Shown here: positions 63,363-64,000 of the stretch, piece by piece
Numbering within the stretch: the first letter of the stretch is position 1
Layout of the letters: each line of letters opens with the position of its first letter
Program-made: the position numbers and the translations under genes
Notes under the pieces: model-generated
What the model was told of the DNA's origin: nothing
Seen by the model: the letters and a program-made list of their open reading frames with translations, nothing else
The model's database searches: none
Assembly: GCF_014644495.1 (NCBI RefSeq)
Contig: NZ_BMKU01000015.1
Location: 32,927-96,926, forward strand
From: Pseudarthrobacter polychromogenes
GTDB lineage: Bacteria; Actinomycetota; Actinomycetes; Actinomycetales; Micrococcaceae
Length of the DNA: 64,000 bases
Reading direction: 5' to 3'

Positions 63363-63541
63363 GAAGTGGGTGAGGATCGTCCGGGAAGCGGCATCTACTG
63401 AGAGAGGGTGCCCCGGGTGCCTGCATCAAGTGCGTGAGGGTCCGCCCGGTGCCTGCATCAAGTGCGAGAGGGTCCGTCCCGGGGGCCTGCGCAAGGTGGA
63501 AGGGGATGCCGGGAAGGGGTGCATTAGGTGCGAGAGGGTTT
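63363..63541 (+). repeat. Tandem 32-bp-period repeat array upstream of the rRNA operon tail
   Basis: Five full units start at 63363, 63395, 63427, 63459 and 63493, and a partial unit at 63525 (spacings 32, 32, 32, 34, 32). Each contains an AAGTGNGNGAGGG-like core and a CCTGCAT-like end. No open reading frame of quality covers them. The 504 bp gap between the TPR gene and 5S rRNA holds nothing else apart from a hairpin. Confidence 0.8.
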
Positions 63542-63560
63542 GGGTGGGTGTTAAATGTGG

Positions 63561-63600
63561 GAGGCCCCAACCGTGGTGGTTGGGGCCTCGACCCTTTTTT
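63561..63600 (+). terminator. Hairpin with T-run between repeats and 5S rRNA
   Basis: A 12 bp stem GAGGCCCCAACC / GGTTGGGGCCTC (63561-63572 with 63578-63589) has a 5-base loop. It is followed on the plus strand by ACCCTTTTTT. It lies just beyond the 5S 3' end. On the minus strand the stem is present but no U-run follows, so its best terminator orientation is opposite to the rRNA operon. Confidence 0.65.
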
Positions 63601-63606
63601 AGTGTG

Positions 63607-63726
63607 TGTCCGGCGGTGACCTACTCTCCCACACCCTCCCGGGTGCAGTACCATCGGCGCTGTGGGTCTTAGCTTCCGGGTTCGGAATGGGACCGGGCGT
63701 TTCCCCCACGCTATGACCGCCGTAAC
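63607..63726 (-). rRNA. rrf: 5S ribosomal RNA
   Basis: On the minus strand the sequence begins GTTACGGCGGTCATAGCG and contains GGAAACGCCCGGTCCCATTCC, GAACCCGGAAGCTAAG and GCGCCGATGGTACTGC. It ends GAGAGTAGGTCACCGCC. These are classic actinobacterial 5S segments, and the 5' GGCGG pairs with the 3' CCGCC. The ends are estimated to within a few bases. Confidence 0.95.
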
Positions 63727-63942
63727 CCTGTTACCCGTCACCAACCCTGGGGGTGGTGTGGGAAATCTTTTGTGGTTACAACATTGTGGTGTTGTTATTC
63801 AGTTGTTGGTTCCTTGCCAGCAAACGGGTGGGTTTGTTGGTTGGGAACCACATAGTGGACGCAAGCAGTCTTGTTTATCTTTTTACCGCCCCCGGGTTGC
63901 AAACGCTTTTGAAGTTCGTTTGCGGGGGTGGTGTGTGGTGTA

Positions 63943-64000
63943 AGTTATCGGCCTATTAGTACCGGTCAGCTTCACGAGTCGTTAGTCCTCGCTTCCACAT
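63943..64000 (-). rRNA. rrl: 23S ribosomal RNA, 3' end (partial)
   Basis: The reverse complement of the last bases (ATGTGGAAGCGAGGACTAAC, then GAAGCTGACCGGTACTAATAGG) matches the conserved 3' end of 23S rRNA. The gene runs off the window. The 216 bp spacer to 5S (63727-63942) shows no tRNA. Confidence 0.93.

Noticed and set aside
63363..63541. CRISPR array
   Set aside because: The units are contiguous with diverged repeats and no unique spacers, and no cas genes are present.

Overview
The window is a 64 kb chromosomal segment of a high-GC actinobacterium, most likely Arthrobacter or Pseudarthrobacter (Micrococcaceae). The basis is the gene content and order, frequent GTG starts, strong Micrococcaceae-type protein sequences, a MurE that lacks the DAP-type DNPR motif (expected for an L-Lys peptidoglycan), and actinobacterial synteny blocks. 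No prophage, insertion sequence, CRISPR array or plasmid gene was seen. Coding is dense, and almost all genes are housekeeping genes with clear family assignments.

Region 1 (1-9.5 kb, minus strand) is the start of the division and cell wall (dcw) cluster: mraZ, rsmH, an ftsL-like gene, ftsI, murE, murF and mraY. It is cut by the window edge just after mraY. A promoter overlapped by three 10-bp-spaced GTGGRG repeats (a MraZ box) lies upstream, and two hairpins sit between mraZ and rsmH. A DUF3040 gene follows.

Region 2 (9.5-24.5 kb) holds dinB, a lipoprotein, a polyprenyl diphosphate synthase, an Rv2175c-like DNA-binding protein, a LysM/transglycosylase muralytic protein, a PASTA Ser/Thr kinase, class II DAHP synthase, a PlsC acyltransferase, two tandem alpha/beta hydrolases with a small membrane protein, a ROK sugar kinase and a long-chain acyl-CoA synthetase. 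The synthetase has a clear palindromic operator in its promoter.

Region 3 (24.5-35.4 kb) has pyruvate carboxylase, an orphan ParA-like ATPase, the conserved cluster MerR / DUF151 nuclease / FtsR-type MerR / GarA-OdhI FHA protein / GcvH, an Fpg/Nei glycosylase, tRNA-Pro(GGG) and der.

Region 4 (33.8-63.1 kb, minus strand) follows the mycobacterial order Rv1713 to Rv1691: der, plsC, cmk, tyrA, rluB-type synthase, scpB, scpA, parA/pldP, then xerD, ADP-ribose Nudix, pyrG, recN, NAD kinase, tlyA, a small protein, a HAD phosphatase and a TPR protein with long RKPFGDR repeats. Between parA and xerD the block is interrupted by about 11 kb of catabolic genes: a C4-dicarboxylate transporter with a divergent CitA/CitB-type two-component system, and a propionate module (prpE divergent from a GntR gene and prpD-prpB-prpC) with paired TGTATACA operators.

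Region 5 (63.1-64 kb) is the tail of a ribosomal RNA operon on the minus strand (3' end of 23S, then 5S), preceded by a 32-bp-period intergenic repeat array.

Functionally the window joins envelope synthesis and its kinase/FHA signalling, chromosome segregation and repair, aromatic amino acid entry, and anaplerotic, C4-dicarboxylate and propionate carbon metabolism.
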